64,000 nucleotides of DNA from an uncultured Paracoccaceae bacterium (GCA_943788135.1 CALSPC010000004.1:1-64000), one strand, 5' to 3'. Shown: positions 45,080 to 57,579, counted from the stretch's first letter. The notes: generated by a model not told the origin, from the letters alone. Program-made: numbers and translations.

Positions 45080-45991
45080 ATGAAACGAAGACATTTTATT
45101 CAAAAAACAGCAGCATCCACTGCATTCCTTTCTTTAGGGGGCTTAGGATTATCTTGTACAAAATCTGCAGTAACAAAAATTACAATTCTTCACACCAATG
45201 ATGTCCACAGCCATATTGAACCTTTTAGCCCTAACGCTGGAGCAAACGCCAACAAAGGTGGCGTTGCAAAACGGGCTTCACTAGTACAAACTATACGAAA
45301 GGAAAATCCAAACACCTTACTTTTAGATGCTGGTGATATTTTTCAAGGCACTCCATACTTCAATTTTTACGGTGGTGAACTCGAATTCAAATTGATGAGT
45401 ATGCTAGACTATGACGTGGCTACTATTGGAAATCATGATTTCGACAATGGCATTGACGGGCTTTATGCACAACTTCCACATGCTAAGTTTGACTTTGTTT
45501 CTGCAAATTATGATTTTTCTAATACGCTTATGGACACGCATGTTAAACCTTATAAGACTTTTATAAAAGAAGGCATCAAAATAGGGGTTTTTGGATTAGG
45601 GATTGAACTTAAAGGACTTGTGAATAAAGAAAATTACAAGGAAACTACCTACCAAGATCCTATTGAAGTTGCTCAAGACATGAGTCGAATATTAAAGGAA
45701 GAGGAACGCTGTGACTTAATTATATGTCTTTCACACTTGGGATATGACTACAAAAATATGGAGGCTAAAATTTCTGATTTAAAACTTGCTCGAGCCACTA
45801 AAGATATTGATTTGATTATTGGTGGACACACTCATACTTTTTTGGATAAACCAACAGAAGAAACCAATGCTGTTGGAAAAACCGTACTTGTAAATCAAGT
45901 GGGGTGTTTTGGTCTCTATTTAGGAAAAATTGATTTTTATTTTGAAGCTAGTTTTCTAAAAGGTAGCGAGGGAAACACACTTAGTGTTTAG
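45080..45991 (+). CDS. 5'-nucleotidase-type metallophosphatase domain, Tat lipoprotein
   Basis: 303 residues. The N-terminus has a twin arginine (RRHFIQK) and a lipobox ending in GLSC, so folded export via Tat is likely. The calcineurin-like dimetal motifs are all present: DVHSH, DAGDIFQG, GNHDFD, LSHLGYD, GGHTHTF. This is the catalytic domain of the UshA family without the C-terminal domain, which the preceding gene encodes. Gap 98 nt. Confidence 0.92.
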   Translation: MKRRHFIQKTAASTAFLSLGGLGLSCTKSAVTKITILHTNDVHSHIEPFSPNAGANANKGGVAKRASLVQTIRKENPNTLLLDAGDIFQGTPYFNFYGGELEFKLMSMLDYDVATIGNHDFDNGIDGLYAQLPHAKFDFVSANYDFSNTLMDTHVKPYKTFIKEGIKIGVFGLGIELKGLVNKENYKETTYQDPIEVAQDMSRILKEEERCDLIICLSHLGYDYKNMEAKISDLKLARATKDIDLIIGGHTHTFLDKPTEETNAVGKTVLVNQVGCFGLYLGKIDFYFEASFLKGSEGNTLSV

Positions 45992-46072
45992 CACAAATTC
46001 TTAAAAAATAAAACAACAAAAATAAAAAGTGATAACTTTAGTATACTCTTCTCTGTTTTTTAGGAATAATAG

Positions 46073-46080
46073 TATCTTTG
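46073..46080 (+). promoter_or_regulatory. -7 element (TATCTTTG) of prfC
   Basis: TATCTTTG fits TAnnTTTG 16 nt before the prfC ATG, which would leave a short leader. No -33 TTTG at the expected distance. Confidence 0.4.
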
Positions 46081-46096
46081 CCAAAATTATCTTTTT

Positions 46097-47683
46097 ATGT
46101 CTTTTTTAAGTGAAATTGAACGCCGCCGTACATTTGGAATCGTCTCGCATCCCGATGCAGGAAAAACGACCCTGACTGAAAAACTACTTCTTTTTGGAGG
46201 CGCAATTCAAGAAGCAGGTGCTGTTAAAAGCAATAAAATCAAAAAAGGTGCTACAAGTGATTTTATGGAAATTGAACGTCAACGTGGAATTTCGGTAGCA
46301 ACTTCTGTATTGGCTTTTGAATATAATGGCATAAAAATTAATATCTTAGATACGCCTGGTCACAAAGATTTTGCCGAAGACACCTTCAGAACACTGACCG
46401 CTGTGGACAGTGTAATTGTAGTGATTGATGTTGCAAAAGGGGTAGAGGAACAGACTGAAAAATTGGTAAAAGTCTGTAGAATGCGAAACATCCCAATCAT
46501 TGTTTTTATCAATAAAATGGATCGTGAAGGTAAAGATGCTTTTGATTTATTAGATGAAATTGAACAAAAACTGAATCTTAAAGTGGCACCACTAAGTTTC
46601 CCAATTGGAATGGGGTATGATTTTAAGGGTATTTATAACCTTTGGGAGAAAAACATCAATTTATTTACAGGAGATAGTAAACGTGATATTGAAGAGACAA
46701 TAAAAATTTCTGACCTTTCAGATCCTGCTTTAAATACTAGTATTGGAGATACTGCTGCGGAAACACTGCGTGAAGAACTTGAATTGGTTGAGGGCATTTA
46801 TCCTGACTTTAATACAAACGACTATTTAAACGGCGATTTGCAACCCGTGTTTTTTGGATCAGCGCTAAATAATTTTGGAGTGCGAGAGTTGCTGGATTGC
46901 TTTGTGTCCATTGCACCAAAACCGCGACCAAAAAATAGTGAAGAACGCTTAGTAGAACCTAATGAATCTAAATTCTCAGGGTTTGTTTTTAAAATTCATG
47001 CTAATATGGACCCAAATCACCGAGATCGTTTAGCATTTATTAAAATCGTTTCTGGAGAATTCAAACGGAACACGCCTTATCTTCATGTGCGACACAATAA
47101 AAAATTAAAATTCTCGAGTCCAAACGCTTTTTTTGCAGAGAAGAAAGAAATTGTAGACATCTCCTACCCAGGCGATATTGTAGGCCTTCATGATACAGGA
47201 AATTTCAAAATTGGAGATACACTAACCGAAGGTGAAGTTTTAAACTATAAAGGTGTCCCTAGCTTCTCTCCAGAACATTTCAGATATATCAATAATGCAG
47301 ATCCTTTAAAATCAAAACAATTATACAAAGGAATTGATCAATTAATGGATGAAGGTGTAGCACAACTCTTTACATTAGACCTTAATGGGCGAAAAGTCAT
47401 TGGAACTGTTGGAGCTCTACAGTATGAAGTGATTCAATACCGTTTAGAGCATGAATATGGGGCAAAATGTAGCTATGAAAATCTTAATGTTCACAAAGCA
47501 TGCTGGGTAGAACCTGAAAGCAAAAGCCATCCAGAATTTATAGAGTTTAAACGCGTCAAACAACGGTTTCTAGCCACAGACAAACAAGGGCAGTTAGTCT
47601 TTTTAGCTGATTCTATATTTTCATTACAAATGACTGAACAAAAATACCCCTCTATTACATTTCATTTGACCTCGGAATTTTAG
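46097..47683 (+). CDS. prfC: Peptide chain release factor 3
   Basis: 528 residues, an EF-G-like GTPase. P-loop SHPDAGKTT (17-25), switch II DTPGHKDF, NKMDRE and the RF3-type C-terminal domains III-V (for example EHEYGAKCSYENLN). It uses GTP to release RF1/RF2 from the ribosome after peptide release. Single gene with its own promoter. Confidence 0.95.
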   Translation: MSFLSEIERRRTFGIVSHPDAGKTTLTEKLLLFGGAIQEAGAVKSNKIKKGATSDFMEIERQRGISVATSVLAFEYNGIKINILDTPGHKDFAEDTFRTLTAVDSVIVVIDVAKGVEEQTEKLVKVCRMRNIPIIVFINKMDREGKDAFDLLDEIEQKLNLKVAPLSFPIGMGYDFKGIYNLWEKNINLFTGDSKRDIEETIKISDLSDPALNTSIGDTAAETLREELELVEGIYPDFNTNDYLNGDLQPVFFGSALNNFGVRELLDCFVSIAPKPRPKNSEERLVEPNESKFSGFVFKIHANMDPNHRDRLAFIKIVSGEFKRNTPYLHVRHNKKLKFSSPNAFFAEKKEIVDISYPGDIVGLHDTGNFKIGDTLTEGEVLNYKGVPSFSPEHFRYINNADPLKSKQLYKGIDQLMDEGVAQLFTLDLNGRKVIGTVGALQYEVIQYRLEHEYGAKCSYENLNVHKACWVEPESKSHPEFIEFKRVKQRFLATDKQGQLVFLADSIFSLQMTEQKYPSITFHLTSEF

Positions 47684-47709
47684 TTTCTTTTTTTTTAATA
47701 TTATTTTTA

Positions 47710-47717
47710 TATATTTG
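47710..47717 (+). promoter_or_regulatory. -7 element (TATATTTG) of the SIMPL gene
   Basis: TATATTTG fits TAnnTTTG 25 nt before the ATG; upstream element unclear. Confidence 0.35.
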
Positions 47718-47742
47718 GATATAAACCCAAATTTATAAAAAC

Positions 47743-48462
47743 ATGAACTACTACTCTAGACCCAAATTTGTTGGGGTCTCCTTAATTATTGGACTCTCTT
47801 TATTAGGATTTTTTATTTTCAAAGGCCTCAAAACATTCAGTGACAAAGACCGTGTCGTGAAAGTAAAAGGACTAGCAGAAATGAATATAACCGCTGAATC
47901 TGCTCAAATTAATTTAAGCTTTTCCTTTTCTGGAGACTATTTGCAAAAAATCATACGTGATACTGAAAACAAAAAAACACGTATTATCAATTACTTAAAA
48001 GCAAAAGGGTTTGAAGAAGCAAATATATCCATAGGCAACGCGGAACTCTCAGACAAAGAAAAATATTATGAGGAACAATGGAAAAATGGCAAAACTGTAA
48101 GCGTCAAAATAAACCGATATACTAACGCATTATCTTTAACAATACAATCAGATGATGTAAAAACAGTAGAAAACAAGGCTAATCAGTTAAGAAACGATCT
48201 CATTAAAGAAGGATTAACTTGTAGAATTTATACGGATTATGTGTTTCCAGAATTAAATTCAGTTAAACCAAAATTAATTGCGGAGAGCACAAAAAATGCA
48301 CGAATTGCTGGAGAACAATTTGCTAATGATTCTCAAGCCACACTAGGGAAGATTAAAACGGCTTCTCAAGGGCAAATTTCGATTGCAGGACGCTATGACT
48401 CTCCAGCGCCTTACATTCAAAAAGCAAGAGTTGTCAGTACTATTGTATTTTTCTTAAATTAA
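47743..48462 (+). CDS. SIMPL (DUF541) domain protein
   Basis: 239 residues. One N-terminal membrane helix (about 9-27) then a SIMPL/DUF541 domain in the periplasm (VVKVKGLAEMNITAESAQINLSFSF, KGFEEANISIG, with repeated alpha/beta units). The family is named after a partner of the IRAK kinase in animals; the bacterial function is unknown. It converges on the rpoBC operon and ends at a bidirectional terminator. Confidence 0.87.
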   Translation: MNYYSRPKFVGVSLIIGLSLLGFFIFKGLKTFSDKDRVVKVKGLAEMNITAESAQINLSFSFSGDYLQKIIRDTENKKTRIINYLKAKGFEEANISIGNAELSDKEKYYEEQWKNGKTVSVKINRYTNALSLTIQSDDVKTVENKANQLRNDLIKEGLTCRIYTDYVFPELNSVKPKLIAESTKNARIAGEQFANDSQATLGKIKTASQGQISIAGRYDSPAPYIQKARVVSTIVFFLN

Positions 48463-48500
48463 TACGAATGCAAACAGATGAAATAAGTCATCTAATTGCA

Positions 48501-48532
48501 AAAAAAAATCTCACTTAAAAGTGAGATTTTTT
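48501..48532. terminator. Bidirectional terminator of the SIMPL gene and the rpoBC operon
   Basis: AAAAAAATCTCACTT (48501-48515) and AAGTGAGATTTTTTT (48518-48532) form a stem, with the loop and stem ends closing tightly. It lies between the SIMPL stop (+) and the DUF3467 stop (-), so it ends the long ribosomal/RNA-polymerase transcript. Confidence 0.88.
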
Positions 48533-48546
48533 TTATTTAGTATGAA

Positions 48547-48864
48547 TTAAGCTTGTCCCGTTGGCCCAAAATTAAGGGGAACTGGAGGTTGCTCATAATC
48601 TTTAATTTCGCCATGAGCTTGCTCAAACCGTTTTACATTTTCATGTAATGCTTTCGCAAGACGCTTTGCATGTTGTGGTGTCAGTATAATACGTGACTTC
48701 ACTTTACTTTTTGGCGTCCCCGGCATGATATTGACAAAGTCCACTACAAATTCAGAAACAGAATGGTTGATAATCGCAAGGTTAGAGTAAGTACCTTCCG
48801 CTACTGTATCATCTAATTCGATATTAATCTGTCCTTTTTTTGAAGGATCTTTTGGCGTACTCAT
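48547..48864 (-). CDS. DUF3467 family protein
   Basis: 105 residues; DUF3467 (INIELDDTVAEGTYSNLAIINHSVSEFVVDF, MPGTPKSKVKSRIILTPQHAKRLAKAL). It starts 5 nt after the rpoC stop, so it belongs to the rpoBC transcript and probably varies with transcription capacity. The function of the family is unknown. Confidence 0.85.
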   Translation of the reverse strand: MSTPKDPSKKGQINIELDDTVAEGTYSNLAIINHSVSEFVVDFVNIMPGTPKSKVKSRIILTPQHAKRLAKALHENVKRFEQAHGEIKDYEQPPVPLNFGPTGQA

Positions 48865-48869
48865 AGAAC

Positions 48870-51800
48870 TTAATTAAAGTTTAATTCTTCCTTCTTTTCT
48901 TTCAATTTTTCAAATTCTTCACTTGAACCTACAATGATATTTTCATACGCTCTTAAACCTGTACCTGCTGGAATTCTATGCCCAACAATTACATTTTCTT
49001 TTAAGCCTTCTAAAGTATCTACTTTACCATTGACAGCTGCCTCATTAAGAACCTTCGTTGTTTCTTGGAACGATGCCGCAGAAATAAACGATTTAGTCTG
49101 TAACGATGCTCTTGTGATTCCTTGTAAGATTGGCGTTGCTGTTGCTGGACTAGCGTCTCTTGCTACAACAACTGCTTTATCTTCGCGCTTAAGTAGAGAA
49201 TTTTCATCTCTCAAGACTCGTGCTGTGATAATTTGTCCTTCCTTAAGGTTTTCAGAATCACCAGCATTTTCAATTACTTTCTTTCCAAAAATATCATCAT
49301 TTTCTTTAATGAAATCAGAAGTATGAACTAATTGATCTTCTAGGAAGATTGTGTCTCCAGAATCTTTAATACGTACTTTACGCATCATTTGTCGAACCAC
49401 TACTTCGAAATGCTTATCGTTGATTTTTACCCCTTGTAAGCGGTAAACTTCTTGAACTTCATTTACTAAGTATTGCTGAACAGCCGATGGGCCTTTGATG
49501 TTTAAGATGTCATTAGGCGTAATTGATCCATCTGACAATGGCATCCCTGCTTTTACAAAATCATTCTCTTGTACTAAAATCTGATTTGATAGTTTTACAA
49601 GGTATTTTTTGATATCCCCTAATTTAGATTCAATGATAATCTCACGATTACCTCTTTTAATTTTTCCAAAAGACACCACACCATCAATTTCACTAACAAC
49701 TGCAGGATTAGAAGGATTACGTGCTTCGAAAAGCTCTGTCACACGAGGAAGACCTCCTGTAATATCCCCTGCCTTAGCAGACTTACGTGGAATTTTTACT
49801 AAGATTTTTCCTAAGCTAATCTTTTCACCATCATCAACCATAATATGGGCACCTAGTGGTAAATTGTAAGATCTTATAAGATTTCCTTTAGTATCTTCAA
49901 CGAGTAAGGTTGGTATTAATTTTTTGTTTCTAGATTCCGAAATAACTTTTTCTTGGAAACCAGTCTGCTCATCAATTTCTACTTGATATGTCACCCCTTG
50001 TTCGATATTTTCATAACGAACTTTTCCTGAAAATTCTGAGATAATAACACCATTATATGGATCCCACTGACAAACAACAGTATCCTTTTTAATCTTATCA
50101 CCATTTTTGATAAATATTGAAGAACCATAAGGAATATTGTTTGTACTTAATACAATTCCTGTTTTTGGATCGACTAATTTAATTTCAGAAGTTCTAGAAA
50201 TAACGATATCAATAGCATTGCCTTCGTTATCTTTTCCTTTTACAGTTTTAAGATCTTCGATTTCTGCAATACCATCAAATTTGATGATTAATTTATTTTC
50301 TTCAGAAATGTTACCTGCAATACCTCCAACGTGGAATGTACGCAATGTTAACTGCGTTCCTGGTTCACCAATAGATTGTGCTGCCACAACCCCTACGGCT
50401 TCACCACGCTGTACCATTTTTCCGGTTGCAAGGTTTCGTCCGTAACATTTTGCACAAATTCCAGTTTTAGCCTCACATGTTAATGGAGAACGTACTTCAA
50501 TAGATTCTAAAGGAGATTCCTGAATTTTCTTCGCTATAACTTCAGAAACATGGTCACCTGCTGCAACTAGTAGTTCTTCAGTTAATGGGTCATACACATC
50601 ATTTAATGCAGTACGTCCAACGATTCTTTCTTCTAAAGTCTCAACAACTTCTTCGTTTTTCTTTAATGCTTTTACCGAAATACCTCTTAATGTACCACAG
50701 TCATCTGAATTAACAATAACATCTTGTGACACATCTACTAAACGACGAGTAAGGTATCCTGCATCGGCTGTTTTAAGCGCCGTATCGGCAAGACCTTTAC
50801 GAGCTCCGTGAGTAGAGATAAAGTATTCAAGAATTGATAACCCTTCTTTAAAGTTAGAAAGGATTGGATTTTCAATAATTTCTCCACCACCAGCATTGGA
50901 TTTTTTAGGCTTAGCCATCAAACCACGCATACCTGTCAACTGACGAATTTGTTCTTTTGATCCCCTTGCTCCAGAATCCAACATCATATATACAGAGTTA
51001 AACCCTTGTTGGTCTTCTCTAATACGCTTCATGGATAGCTCTGTTAATTCAGCATTGGTAGAGGTCCAGATGTCAATAACTTGGTTATAACGTTCGTTAT
51101 TCGTAATAAGTCCCATATTATAGTTGGCCATAATACCATCAACTTGCTTATTCGCAGCAGAAATCATTGTATGCTTTTCTGGTGGAATAATAATATCACC
51201 TAAACTAAATGACAGTCCTCCTTTAAAGGCAAAATTATATCCTAAAGATTTAATTTCGTCAAGGAAAGCAGCGGTTTCAGGAACAGAAGTCACTTTCAAA
51301 ATACCATGGATGATATCTCTTAATGATTTCTTAGTCAAAACTTCGTTAATATAACCTGCAGCAGCTGGTACTTTCTCGTTGAAAAGTACACGACCTGTTG
51401 TTGTTTCTATTATTTGAGTTGTTAATTCTCCTTCATCATTAAAGTCAACAGTTCTTACACGAATTTGCGCATTCAAATCAACACGTTTTTCGTTGTAAGC
51501 AATGATTACTTCTTCTGGAGAATAAAACGTTAAGCCTTGTCCTAATACTGGTACTTCAGCAGTTGACAAGCGTAGCTTAGTCATATAATATAGGCCTAAT
51601 ACCATATCCTGTGAAGGAACAGTTACTGGTGATCCATTTGCGGGATTCAAAATATTATGAGAGGCTAACATTAAAAGTTGTGCTTCTAATATCGCTTCTG
51701 GTCCAAGTGGTAAATGCACTGCCATTTGATCCCCATCAAAATCGGCATTAAAAGCCGTACATACTAAGGGGTGTAATTGGATTGCTTTTCCTTCAATCAA

Positions 51801-53171
51801 TTTTGGTTGAAAGGCTTGGATTCCTAAACGGTGTAAGGTAGGCGCACGGTTGAGGAGTACAGGATGTCCTTTTAAAACATTTTCCAATATATCCCAAACT
51901 ACAGGCTCTCTTTTGTCTATAATTTTCTTAGCAGATTTTACCGTTTTTACAATTCCTCTTTCAATTAATTTTCTAATCACAAAAGGTTTGTATAGCTCGG
52001 CTGCCATATTTTTTGGCAATCCACATTCAAATAATTTTAATTCTGGTCCAACAACAATTACCGAACGTGCTGAATAATCGACACGTTTTCCTAATAAGTT
52101 TTGACGGAAACGACCTTGCTTTCCTTTCAATGAATCTGAAAGAGATTTTAATGGTCGGTTAGAATCTGTTTTTACAGCTGATGACTTACGTGTGTTATCA
52201 AACAATGAATCCACAGATTCTTGAAGCATACGTTTTTCGTTACGTAAGATAACTTCAGGAGCCTTGATTTCAACAAGTCGTTTTAAACGGTTGTTACGAA
52301 TAATTACACGACGGTATAAATCATTTAAATCAGAGGTTGCAAAACGACCTCCATCAAGTGGTACTAACGGACGTAATTCTGGTGGAATTACAGGGATGGC
52401 TTTCATAATCATCCACTCCGGTTTGTTTTCACGATTTAAGTTTGACTCTCTTAAAGACTCTACAACTTGTAAACGCTTTAAGGCTTCAGTTTTTCGTTGT
52501 TTAGAAGTCTCTGTATTGGCTTTATGACGTAATTCAAAAGACAAAGAATCAAGATCAATTCTTGACAAAAGGTCGATTAAACATTCAGCACCCATTTTAG
52601 CAATAAATTTGTTTGGGTCTGTATCGTCTAAATATTGATTTTCTTGTGGCTGTGTTTCAAGAATGTTTAAGTATTCTTCTTCGGTAAGGAAGTCCATTTT
52701 CTTAACGGCTTCTCCTTCTTCATTTACGGCATTACCTGGCTGAATTACGACATAACGTTCGTAATAGATAATCATATCTAATTGCTTAGAAGGTAATCCG
52801 AGTAGGTAACCAATTTTGTTTGGTAAAGAACGGAAATACCAAATGTGAGCTACAGGCACTACAAGGTTGATATGTCCCACACGGTCTCTACGAACTTTCT
52901 TTTCGGTTACTTCTACACCACATCGATCACAAATAATTCCTTTGTAACGGATGCGCTTATATTTTCCACAAGCACATTCGTAATCCTTTACAGGGCCAAA
53001 AATACGCTCACAAAATAAACCATCACGTTCTGGTTTGTGAGTTCTGTAATTAATTGTTTCTGGTTTAAGGATCTCACCGCGAGACGCTCCTAGGATCGAC
53101 TCTGGAGAGGCTAAACCAATTGAAATTTTATTAAATTTCGGTACTGTAATATTATCTTGCTTTTTTGCCAT
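48870..53171 (-). CDS. rpoC: DNA-directed RNA polymerase beta' subunit
   Basis: 1433 residues. Zinc 1 is in [20 protein letters not shown] (near 70-90); the catalytic Mg site NADFDGDQ is at 475-482; the second zinc cluster ([15 protein letters not shown]) and the C-terminal jaw region follow. With beta and omega it forms the polymerase core. It starts 29 nt downstream of rpoB. Confidence 0.97.
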   Translation of the reverse strand: MAKKQDNITVPKFNKISIGLASPESILGASRGEILKPETINYRTHKPERDGLFCERIFGPVKDYECACGKYKRIRYKGIICDRCGVEVTEKKVRRDRVGHINLVVPVAHIWYFRSLPNKIGYLLGLPSKQLDMIIYYERYVVIQPGNAVNEEGEAVKKMDFLTEEEYLNILETQPQENQYLDDTDPNKFIAKMGAECLIDLLSRIDLDSLSFELRHKANTETSKQRKTEALKRLQVVESLRESNLNRENKPEWMIMKAIPVIPPELRPLVPLDGGRFATSDLNDLYRRVIIRNNRLKRLVEIKAPEVILRNEKRMLQESVDSLFDNTRKSSAVKTDSNRPLKSLSDSLKGKQGRFRQNLLGKRVDYSARSVIVVGPELKLFECGLPKNMAAELYKPFVIRKLIERGIVKTVKSAKKIIDKREPVVWDILENVLKGHPVLLNRAPTLHRLGIQAFQPKLIEGKAIQLHPLVCTAFNADFDGDQMAVHLPLGPEAILEAQLLMLASHNILNPANGSPVTVPSQDMVLGLYYMTKLRLSTAEVPVLGQGLTFYSPEEVIIAYNEKRVDLNAQIRVRTVDFNDEGELTTQIIETTTGRVLFNEKVPAAAGYINEVLTKKSLRDIIHGILKVTSVPETAAFLDEIKSLGYNFAFKGGLSFSLGDIIIPPEKHTMISAANKQVDGIMANYNMGLITNNERYNQVIDIWTSTNAELTELSMKRIREDQQGFNSVYMMLDSGARGSKEQIRQLTGMRGLMAKPKKSNAGGGEIIENPILSNFKEGLSILEYFISTHGARKGLADTALKTADAGYLTRRLVDVSQDVIVNSDDCGTLRGISVKALKKNEEVVETLEERIVGRTALNDVYDPLTEELLVAAGDHVSEVIAKKIQESPLESIEVRSPLTCEAKTGICAKCYGRNLATGKMVQRGEAVGVVAAQSIGEPGTQLTLRTFHVGGIAGNISEENKLIIKFDGIAEIEDLKTVKGKDNEGNAIDIVISRTSEIKLVDPKTGIVLSTNNIPYGSSIFIKNGDKIKKDTVVCQWDPYNGVIISEFSGKVRYENIEQGVTYQVEIDEQTGFQEKVISESRNKKLIPTLLVEDTKGNLIRSYNLPLGAHIMVDDGEKISLGKILVKIPRKSAKAGDITGGLPRVTELFEARNPSNPAVVSEIDGVVSFGKIKRGNREIIIESKLGDIKKYLVKLSNQILVQENDFVKAGMPLSDGSITPNDILNIKGPSAVQQYLVNEVQEVYRLQGVKINDKHFEVVVRQMMRKVRIKDSGDTIFLEDQLVHTSDFIKENDDIFGKKVIENAGDSENLKEGQIITARVLRDENSLLKREDKAVVVARDASPATATPILQGITRASLQTKSFISAASFQETTKVLNEAAVNGKVDTLEGLKENVIVGHRIPAGTGLRAYENIIVGSSEEFEKLKEKKEELNFN

Positions 53172-53200
53172 AATATATGGTTATGATAATGATTTTTCTA

Positions 53201-56200
53201 TTATTCTTCTAATCTTATGTCTAGTCCTAAACCTTTCAATTCGTGCATTAATACGTTGAATGATTCTGGTAATCCCGGTTCCGGCATTGGTTCTCCTTTA
53301 ACGATCGCTTCGTATGTTTTGGCTCTTCCAATAACATCATCCGACTTCACAGTAAGGATTTCTCTAAGTGTACTAGAGGCGCCATAGGCTTCTAATGCCC
53401 AAACTTCCATTTCTCCAAAACGCTGACCACCAAATTGAGCTTTACCACCAAGTGGTTGTTGCGTAATAAGAGAATACGGTCCAATTGAACGCGCGTGCAT
53501 CTTATCGTCTACCATATGCCCTAATTTAAGCATATAGATCACCCCTACAGTTGCAGCTTGATCAAAACGATCTCCTGTTCCACCGTCATATAAGTATGTA
53601 TGTCCAAATCTAGGAATACCGGCTTCGTCTGTAAGCGTGTTGATTTGATCTAGAGTTGCACCATCAAAAATAGGCGTTGCATACGTTCTTCCTAAATCTT
53701 GGCCAGCCCAACCTAATACCGTTTCATAAATCTGCCCGATGTTCATACGAGATGGTACACCAAGTGGGTTTAGTACAATATCTACAGGCGTTCCGTCTTC
53801 TAGGAAAGGCATATCTTCTTGACGAACAATACGCGCTACAATACCTTTATTTCCGTGACGTCCTGCCATTTTATCTCCAACCTTAAGTTTACGCTTTTTA
53901 GCGATGTAAACTTTAGCCAGTTTAATGATACCTGCTGGAAGTTCATCTCCCACAGAGATTGTAAACTTTTCACGTCTTAAACTTCCTTGAAGGTCGTTCT
54001 CTTTGATTTTATAATTATGAATCAATTCTGAAACTAACTTATTGGTAGCAGCATCAGTGGTCCATTTTCCAGAAACTAAATGTGCATAGTCATCAACAGA
54101 ATTTAACATTTTAAGAGTAAACTTCTTCCCTTTTGGAAATACATCTTCACCAAGGTCATTTGAAATGCCTTGAGCTGTTTTCCCTCCAACAATTGCAAAA
54201 AGTTTTTCAACTAAAATAGACTGTAAATCGTCAAATTTAGTGTCATAAATATCCTCTAACTTAGAAATATCTTCTTTATCCTGAGCACGTTTACGTTTAT
54301 CTTTGACTGCTCTTGAGAATAATTTTTTCTCAATAACAACACCATGAAGCGATGGTGAAGCTTTGAGTGATGCATCTTTCACATCACCTGCTTTATCACC
54401 AAAAATAGCTCTTAATAATTTCTCTTCTGGAGTAGGATCAGATTCGCCTTTAGGCGTAATTTTTCCTATAAGAATATCGCCTGGTTTTATTTCAGCACCA
54501 ATACGAATCATTCCATTTTCATCAAGATCTTTTGTGGCCTCTTCAGAAACATTAGGAATATCATTGGTAAGCTCTTCATTTCCAAGTTTAGTATCTCTAA
54601 CTTCAAGAGAATATTCATCGATGTGAATAGACGTAAAAACATCATTTCGTACGACTTGTTCAGAAATTACAATTGCATCCTCGAAATTATACCCTTTCCA
54701 AGGCATAAAAGCAACTTTCATATTTCTACCAAGTGCCAATTCTCCATTTTGAGTCGCATACCCTTCTGTTAGAACTTGTCCTTTTTTTACTTTATCGCCT
54801 TTTTCAACAATGGCTTTAAGGTTTACAGAAGTGCCTTGATTGGTTTTTCTAAACTTTGTTAATGGATATGAAACAACATTAGATTCAAAACTAACGAGAG
54901 CTTCTTCATCTGTTCTATCATATTCAATAGTAATTGTGTTGGCATCTACATATTTTACGACACCTGAACCAGTAGCGTTAACAAGTACTCTAGAATCTGA
55001 AGCAACTTGACGTTCCAGACCAGTTCCTACAATAGGTGCTTGTGGTCTCAATAATGGTACGGCTTGACGCATCATGTTAGATCCCATCAATGCACGGTTG
55101 GCATCATCGTGTTCCAAGAAAGGAATTAGAGATGCAGATATCGATGAAATTTGGTTTGGTGCTACATCGGTATAATTGACTTGAGTAGGATCAATCACTG
55201 GGAAATCACCTTCTTGACGTGCAATTACTTTTTCTGATGTAATTTTACCATTTTCATCTACAGGAATACTTGCTTGAGCAATCATTTGATCTTCCTCTTC
55301 TTCAGCACTTAGATAAATAGGAGTTCCCTTAATATCAACAACTGCATTATCAACTTTTCTGTATGGGGTTTCAATGAATCCCATAGAATTCACTTTCGCA
55401 AATACAGAAAGAGAAGAAATCAAACCAATATTTGGTCCTTCAGGTGTTTCAATAGGGCATAAACGTCCATAGTGTGTGTAGTGTACATCACGAACCTCAA
55501 ATCCAGCACGTTCTCTAGATAAACCACCAGGTCCTAGTGCAGATAAACGACGCTTGTGCGTAATTTCTGCCAAAGGATTCGTTTGATCCATAAATTGAGA
55601 CAACTGATTTGTTCCAAAGAAAGAATTAATTACGGATGATAGCGTTTTAGCATTAATCAAATCAATAGGTGTAAACACTTCGTTGTCACGTACATTCATA
55701 CGTTCACGAATGGTTCTAGCCATACGTGCTAAACCAACACCAAATTGAGATGATAATTGTTCTCCTACTGTTCTAACACGACGATTAGAAAGGTGATCAA
55801 TATCATCGATTTCAGCTTTAGAATTGATAAGTTCAATTAAATACTTGATGATTGTAATGATATCTTCTTTGGTAAGTACTTGCTTATCCATTCCGATATC
55901 TAAACCTAATTTTTTATTCATTCTGTAACGACCAACTTCACCTAAGTTGTAGCGTTGATCACTAAAGAATAGTTTATCAATAATACCACGCGCCGTTTCT
56001 TCATCTGGCGGCTCAGCATTACGTAATTGTCTGTAAATATGTTCAACCGCTTCTTTTTCAGAATTGGTTGGATCTTTTTGAAGTGTATTATGAATAATTG
56101 CATAATCCCCTTGCTGTGAACTTTCTTTGTGTAAAAGAATAGTTTTGACAGCAGCTTCATGAATTTCTTCAATATTGTCCTTATCAAGGATGGTATCACG

Positions 56201-57013
56201 GTCCAAAATAATTTCATTTCTTTCAATAGAAACAACTTCACCAGTGTCTTCATCAACGAAATCTTCATGCCATGTATTTAGGACACGTGCTGCAAGCTTA
56301 CGACCTTGGACTTTTTTAAGTCCAGATTTTGAAACTTTGATTTCTTCTGCAAGATCAAAGATTTCAAGAATGTCTTTATCTCTTTCAAATCCAATAGCTC
56401 TGAAAAGAGTAGTTACAGGTAATTTTTTCTTTCTATCGATATAAGCGTACATAACGCTATTGATATCGGTAGCAAATTCGATCCAAGACCCTTTAAAAGG
56501 AATAACTCTTGCAGAGTATAATTTGGTACCGTTAGCATGGAAAGATTGTCCAAAGAAAACTCCTGGAGAACGGTGTAGCTGCGATACTACAACACGTTCG
56601 GCACCATTGATACAGAACGTACCACTTGGCGTCATATATGGAATTGTACCAAGGTACACATCTTGAACTATAGTTTCAAAATCTTCATGTTCGGGATCCG
56701 TACAGAATAATTTTAATCTTGCTTTTAAGGGCACACTATAAGTAAGACCTCTTTCTATACATTCTTCTAGTGAATATCTTGGTGGATCTATGAAATAATC
56801 CAAAAACTCTAACACGAATTGGTTTCGTGTATCAGTGATTGGAAAATTTTCCATGAAGGTATTGTATAGCCCTTCATCTCCTCTTTCTTCTGATTTTGTC
56901 TCTAACTGGAAAAAATCCTGGAAGGATTTTATCTGAATATCCAAGAAATCTGGATACTCGGTTCTATTTTTAATAGACGAGAAATTTAATCTTTCAGCTT
57001 TTTTTGCTAACAT
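53201..57013 (-). CDS. rpoB: DNA-directed RNA polymerase beta subunit
   Basis: 1270 residues. The rifampicin pocket reads [18 protein letters not shown] and [18 protein letters not shown], wild type at the classic resistance positions. C-terminal [14 protein letters not shown] and [22 protein letters not shown] motifs are intact. Between rplL and rpoB lies a 126-nt gap with a long hairpin. Confidence 0.97.
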   Translation of the reverse strand: MLAKKAERLNFSSIKNRTEYPDFLDIQIKSFQDFFQLETKSEERGDEGLYNTFMENFPITDTRNQFVLEFLDYFIDPPRYSLEECIERGLTYSVPLKARLKLFCTDPEHEDFETIVQDVYLGTIPYMTPSGTFCINGAERVVVSQLHRSPGVFFGQSFHANGTKLYSARVIPFKGSWIEFATDINSVMYAYIDRKKKLPVTTLFRAIGFERDKDILEIFDLAEEIKVSKSGLKKVQGRKLAARVLNTWHEDFVDEDTGEVVSIERNEIILDRDTILDKDNIEEIHEAAVKTILLHKESSQQGDYAIIHNTLQKDPTNSEKEAVEHIYRQLRNAEPPDEETARGIIDKLFFSDQRYNLGEVGRYRMNKKLGLDIGMDKQVLTKEDIITIIKYLIELINSKAEIDDIDHLSNRRVRTVGEQLSSQFGVGLARMARTIRERMNVRDNEVFTPIDLINAKTLSSVINSFFGTNQLSQFMDQTNPLAEITHKRRLSALGPGGLSRERAGFEVRDVHYTHYGRLCPIETPEGPNIGLISSLSVFAKVNSMGFIETPYRKVDNAVVDIKGTPIYLSAEEEEDQMIAQASIPVDENGKITSEKVIARQEGDFPVIDPTQVNYTDVAPNQISSISASLIPFLEHDDANRALMGSNMMRQAVPLLRPQAPIVGTGLERQVASDSRVLVNATGSGVVKYVDANTITIEYDRTDEEALVSFESNVVSYPLTKFRKTNQGTSVNLKAIVEKGDKVKKGQVLTEGYATQNGELALGRNMKVAFMPWKGYNFEDAIVISEQVVRNDVFTSIHIDEYSLEVRDTKLGNEELTNDIPNVSEEATKDLDENGMIRIGAEIKPGDILIGKITPKGESDPTPEEKLLRAIFGDKAGDVKDASLKASPSLHGVVIEKKLFSRAVKDKRKRAQDKEDISKLEDIYDTKFDDLQSILVEKLFAIVGGKTAQGISNDLGEDVFPKGKKFTLKMLNSVDDYAHLVSGKWTTDAATNKLVSELIHNYKIKENDLQGSLRREKFTISVGDELPAGIIKLAKVYIAKKRKLKVGDKMAGRHGNKGIVARIVRQEDMPFLEDGTPVDIVLNPLGVPSRMNIGQIYETVLGWAGQDLGRTYATPIFDGATLDQINTLTDEAGIPRFGHTYLYDGGTGDRFDQAATVGVIYMLKLGHMVDDKMHARSIGPYSLITQQPLGGKAQFGGQRFGEMEVWALEAYGASSTLREILTVKSDDVIGRAKTYEAIVKGEPMPEPGLPESFNVLMHELKGLGLDIRLEE

Positions 57014-57077
57014 CGATGGACGAATTATTGATTAAAAAAATAATTTTTTATTAGTGTATATGATAAATACACAAAAG

Positions 57078-57115
57078 GGTTTAGGTCATAGAGTGCATAC
57101 TCTAGGACCTAAACC
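57078..57115 (-). promoter_or_regulatory. Long hairpin between rplL and rpoB (possible attenuator or processing site)
   Basis: On the minus strand GGTTTAGGTC pairs with GACCTAAACC (10 bp), then one mismatch, then six more pairs closed by a four-base loop. It is followed only by CTTTTGTG, so it is at best a weak terminator. In E. coli this gap holds an attenuator and an RNase III site; the same role here is inferred. Confidence 0.6.
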
Positions 57116-57139
57116 AATGTATGGAATTAAGTGTTAAGC

Positions 57140-57514
57140 TTACTTAAGCTCAACCTCTGCTCCAGCTTCTTCTAAAGAAGTTTTCAAGCCTTCAGCTTCG
57201 TCTTTAGAAACACCTTCTTTAATAGCGCTTGGTGCTTCATCTACTAATCCTTTAGCTTCTTTTAACCCTAAACCGGTTAATTCTTTTACTAACTTAACTA
57301 CTGCTAATTTAGATCCACCTGCAGCTTTAAGAATTACATCGAATTCTGTTTGAGCTTCAGCAGCATCTCCACCACCAGCTGGTCCAGCAGCGACTGCTAC
57401 AGCTGCGGCTGCAGGTTCGATACCGTACTCATCTTTTAAAATTGTTGCTAGTTCATTAACCTCTTTTACTGTTAAGTTTACTAATTGTTCTGCGAAATCT
57501 TTTAAATCTGCCAT
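57140..57514 (-). CDS. rplL: 50S ribosomal protein L7/L12
   Basis: 124 residues: N-terminal dimerisation part, alanine-rich hinge ([15 protein letters not shown]) and C-terminal domain ([36 protein letters not shown]). It forms the ribosomal stalk that recruits translation GTPases. 65 nt after rplJ. Confidence 0.96.
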   Translation of the reverse strand: MADLKDFAEQLVNLTVKEVNELATILKDEYGIEPAAAAVAVAAGPAGGGDAAEAQTEFDVILKAAGGSKLAVVKLVKELTGLGLKEAKGLVDEAPSAIKEGVSKDEAEGLKTSLEEAGAEVELK

Positions 57515-57579
57515 TTTTCTATCGTTTTAATAATTTTTTAATTTAATATATATTTGTAAAAAGTGCGTACTCTTTTATG

